From Chitinophagaceae bacterium (GTDB lineage: Bacteria; Bacteroidota; Bacteroidia; Chitinophagales; Chitinophagaceae), in NCBI GenBank assembly GCA_016787105.1, contig JAEUVI010000056.1, forward strand, positions 1 to 7,112: a stretch of 7,112 nt of DNA, given 5' to 3'. Shown here piece by piece: positions 5,877 through 7,112 of the stretch. The position numbers were made by a program, and so were the translations under genes. The notes under the pieces are model-generated. The model did no database searches. It was not told where the DNA came from and worked only from the letters and a program-made list of their open reading frames with translations. The first letter of the stretch is position 1; each line of letters starts with the position of its first letter.

Positions 5877-7112
5877 TTAGAAATAATACCAGTTGAGCAA
5901 CAGTCCGGGGAAAATACCGAGCAATATAACAACCGCTGCCAGCAGGACAAGAGTGCCTTTAAATGCAGGGCTCACAGTTATTTCTTGAGCAGCACCCTCT
6001 TTGAAATACATCGCCTGTATAACTCTAAAATAATAATACACACTCACAGCAGCCATCAGAACGGCAAAAATAACCAGCCATAAACTGTCTCCTGAAGCCA
6101 TGGCTGCCTTAAGCATATAAAACTTGGAAAGGAAGCCGGCTGTTAAAGGGATACCGGCGAGTGACAACAAAAAAATAAGAGTAACGGCAGCGAGTAGTGG
6201 CTGTTGTTTTGAAAAACCATTGAAGCCTTCAAAACTAAAATCTTTCAACTTGATTAGTACCGCGAAAATACCAATGGTAGCAAGGCTGTATGCAGCAGCA
6301 TAAAGGATCAAACCTTCTTTCGCATCATCGTTCATGGCATATACGGCCATCAGCATAAAACCTGCCTGCGAAATGCTTGAATAAGCAAGCATCCTTTTTA
6401 CACTTTGCTGAAATACTGCAGTAATGTTTCCTATAAATAAAGTAACGGCTGTAATAATGCCTATTATTATTTTCCATTGCGGTTGCAGGTTACCAAATCC
6501 TTCATAAAATAAGCGGATGAAAGCCACAAATACTGCAACCTTAACAATCGTTGCCATGAAAGATGTAAACACGGTTGGCGCACCATCATATACATCGGGC
6601 GTCCAGAAATGAAAAGGCGCTGCTGATACTTTAAATGACATGGAAAAAAGTAACAACAACATACCGGCTATCAGCAATGGCGATGGGCTACCGGGTTTTG
6701 TTATCCCAATCACGGCTGTCATGAAACTACCAGTGGCACCATATATCAACGCGATGCCCATAAGCATAAGGCCGGTAGAAAAGGCGCCAAGTAAAAAATA
6801 TTTCAGCGAAGCCTCATTGCTTTTCAGGTTTCGTTTGTCTGCCCCTGTGAGTATGTATAACGGGATAGAAATAATTTCAATACCCAGGAATAAAATCAGT
6901 AATGATTTAAAAGAAGTTGCCAGGGCAATACCGCTGAGGATGAAAAATATCAATGCGAAATATTCAGAATAACTGCTGCCGGTTTTTTCTATGTCCTTTG
7001 CAGACAGGATAAAGTAAACAAGTGTGGCAGCAAAAACGATAGTATTAAATAGCAATGCGAAGCGGTCAAAATCCATCATACCGCGTGTATCAATCCTGAA
7101 AAAAACAGTGCC
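5877..7112 (-). CDS. nuoN: NADH-quinone oxidoreductase subunit N (NuoN), N-terminus cut by the window edge
   Basis: NuoN is one of the antiporter-like proton-pumping subunits in the membrane arm of complex I. The frame is open to the window edge: eleven codons precede the Met-Met at 7079, and they look like normal coding sequence. The true start therefore lies outside and roughly 50-80 residues are missing. Numbered from the Met at 7079, landmark residues of the family are present: Glu68 in FLGIEIISIPLYIL (64-77), Lys93 in SNEASLKYFLLGA (87-99), Lys150 in SFKVSAAPFHFWTPDVYDGAPT (148-169), Lys180 in FMATIVKVAVF (174-184), the KRMLAYSSISQAGFM loop (228-242), and Lys319 in the discontinuous helix region AGFLSKFYMLKA (314-325). 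The protein is hydrophobic throughout and ends LLNWYYF. NuoN is usually the last gene of the nuo operon, which fits an unrelated permease gene following. The conserved Glu and Lys residues suggest an active pump subunit. Confidence 0.96.
   Translation of the reverse strand, partial: GTVFFRIDTRGMMDFDRFALLFNTIVFAATLVYFILSAKDIEKTGSSYSEYFALIFFILSGIALATSFKSLLILFLGIEIISIPLYILTGADKRNLKSNEASLKYFLLGAFSTGLMLMGIALIYGATGSFMTAVIGITKPGSPSPLLIAGMLLLLFSMSFKVSAAPFHFWTPDVYDGAPTVFTSFMATIVKVAVFVAFIRLFYEGFGNLQPQWKIIIGIITAVTLFIGNITAVFQQSVKRMLAYSSISQAGFMLMAVYAMNDDAKEGLILYAAAYSLATIGIFAVLIKLKDFSFEGFNGFSKQQPLLAAVTLIFLLSLAGIPLTAGFLSKFYMLKAAMASGDSLWLVIFAVLMAAVSVYYYFRVIQAMYFKEGAAQEITVSPAFKGTLVLLAAVVILLGIFPGLLLNWYYF

Noticed and set aside
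5877..7079. Reading nuoN as a complete 400-residue protein starting at the Met-Met at 7079
   Set aside because: The frame stays open to the window edge, and family members carry further N-terminal sequence before the DRFALLFN segment, so the gene is treated as partial.
1..7112. CRISPR arrays, insertion sequences, tRNA or rRNA genes, phage or defence genes
   Set aside because: I saw no repeat-spacer pattern, transposase motif, tRNA cloverleaf or foreign-looking gene. Nearly the whole window is explained by six housekeeping or transport coding regions plus one permease of unknown substrate.

Overview
The window reads as a chromosomal segment of a Bacteroidota bacterium, probably of the Chitinophagaceae or a related family. 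The reasons are the AT-rich spacers with no clear Shine-Dalgarno sequences, the Bacteroidota-style TonB, the two long ExbD paralogues in one operon, and a good match to the Bacteroidota promoter (TTG, 19 bases, TAnnTTTG). Family placement is inferred from protein style only. Every gene I can support is on the minus strand, so transcription runs from the high-numbered end to the low-numbered end.

In transcription order: (1) 7112-5877, nuoN, an antiporter-like membrane subunit of respiratory complex I, cut at its N-terminus by the window edge; (2) 5819-4539, a complete MacB/FtsX-type ABC transporter permease with no ATPase gene in view; (3) 4538-4308, an AT-rich spacer of 231 bases, the longest non-coding stretch; (4) 4307-1156, a compact energy-transduction operon exbB - exbD - exbD - tonB with spacers of 64, 30 and 61 bases; (5) 1137-1094, a strong intrinsic terminator whose U-tract overlaps a consensus-like promoter; (6) 1086-1, mnmE, the tRNA U34-modification GTPase, cut at its C-terminus by the window edge.

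ExbB and the two ExbD proteins should form an inner-membrane motor driven by the proton-motive force. TonB carries that energy to TonB-dependent receptors of the outer membrane, which Bacteroidota use heavily for glycan, siderophore and cobalamin uptake. NuoN belongs to one of the complexes that can build the proton-motive force. That is a loose physiological link and does not show co-regulation. MnmE and the permease look like unrelated neighbours.

I found no convincing undescribed system. The most interesting local signals are the terminator/promoter overlap directly before mnmE, which predicts a leaderless or nearly leaderless mnmE mRNA; the pair of divergent, enlarged ExbDs, one with a periplasmic cysteine pair; an ExbB with an extra N-terminal membrane segment; and a small hairpin spanning the exbB stop codon.
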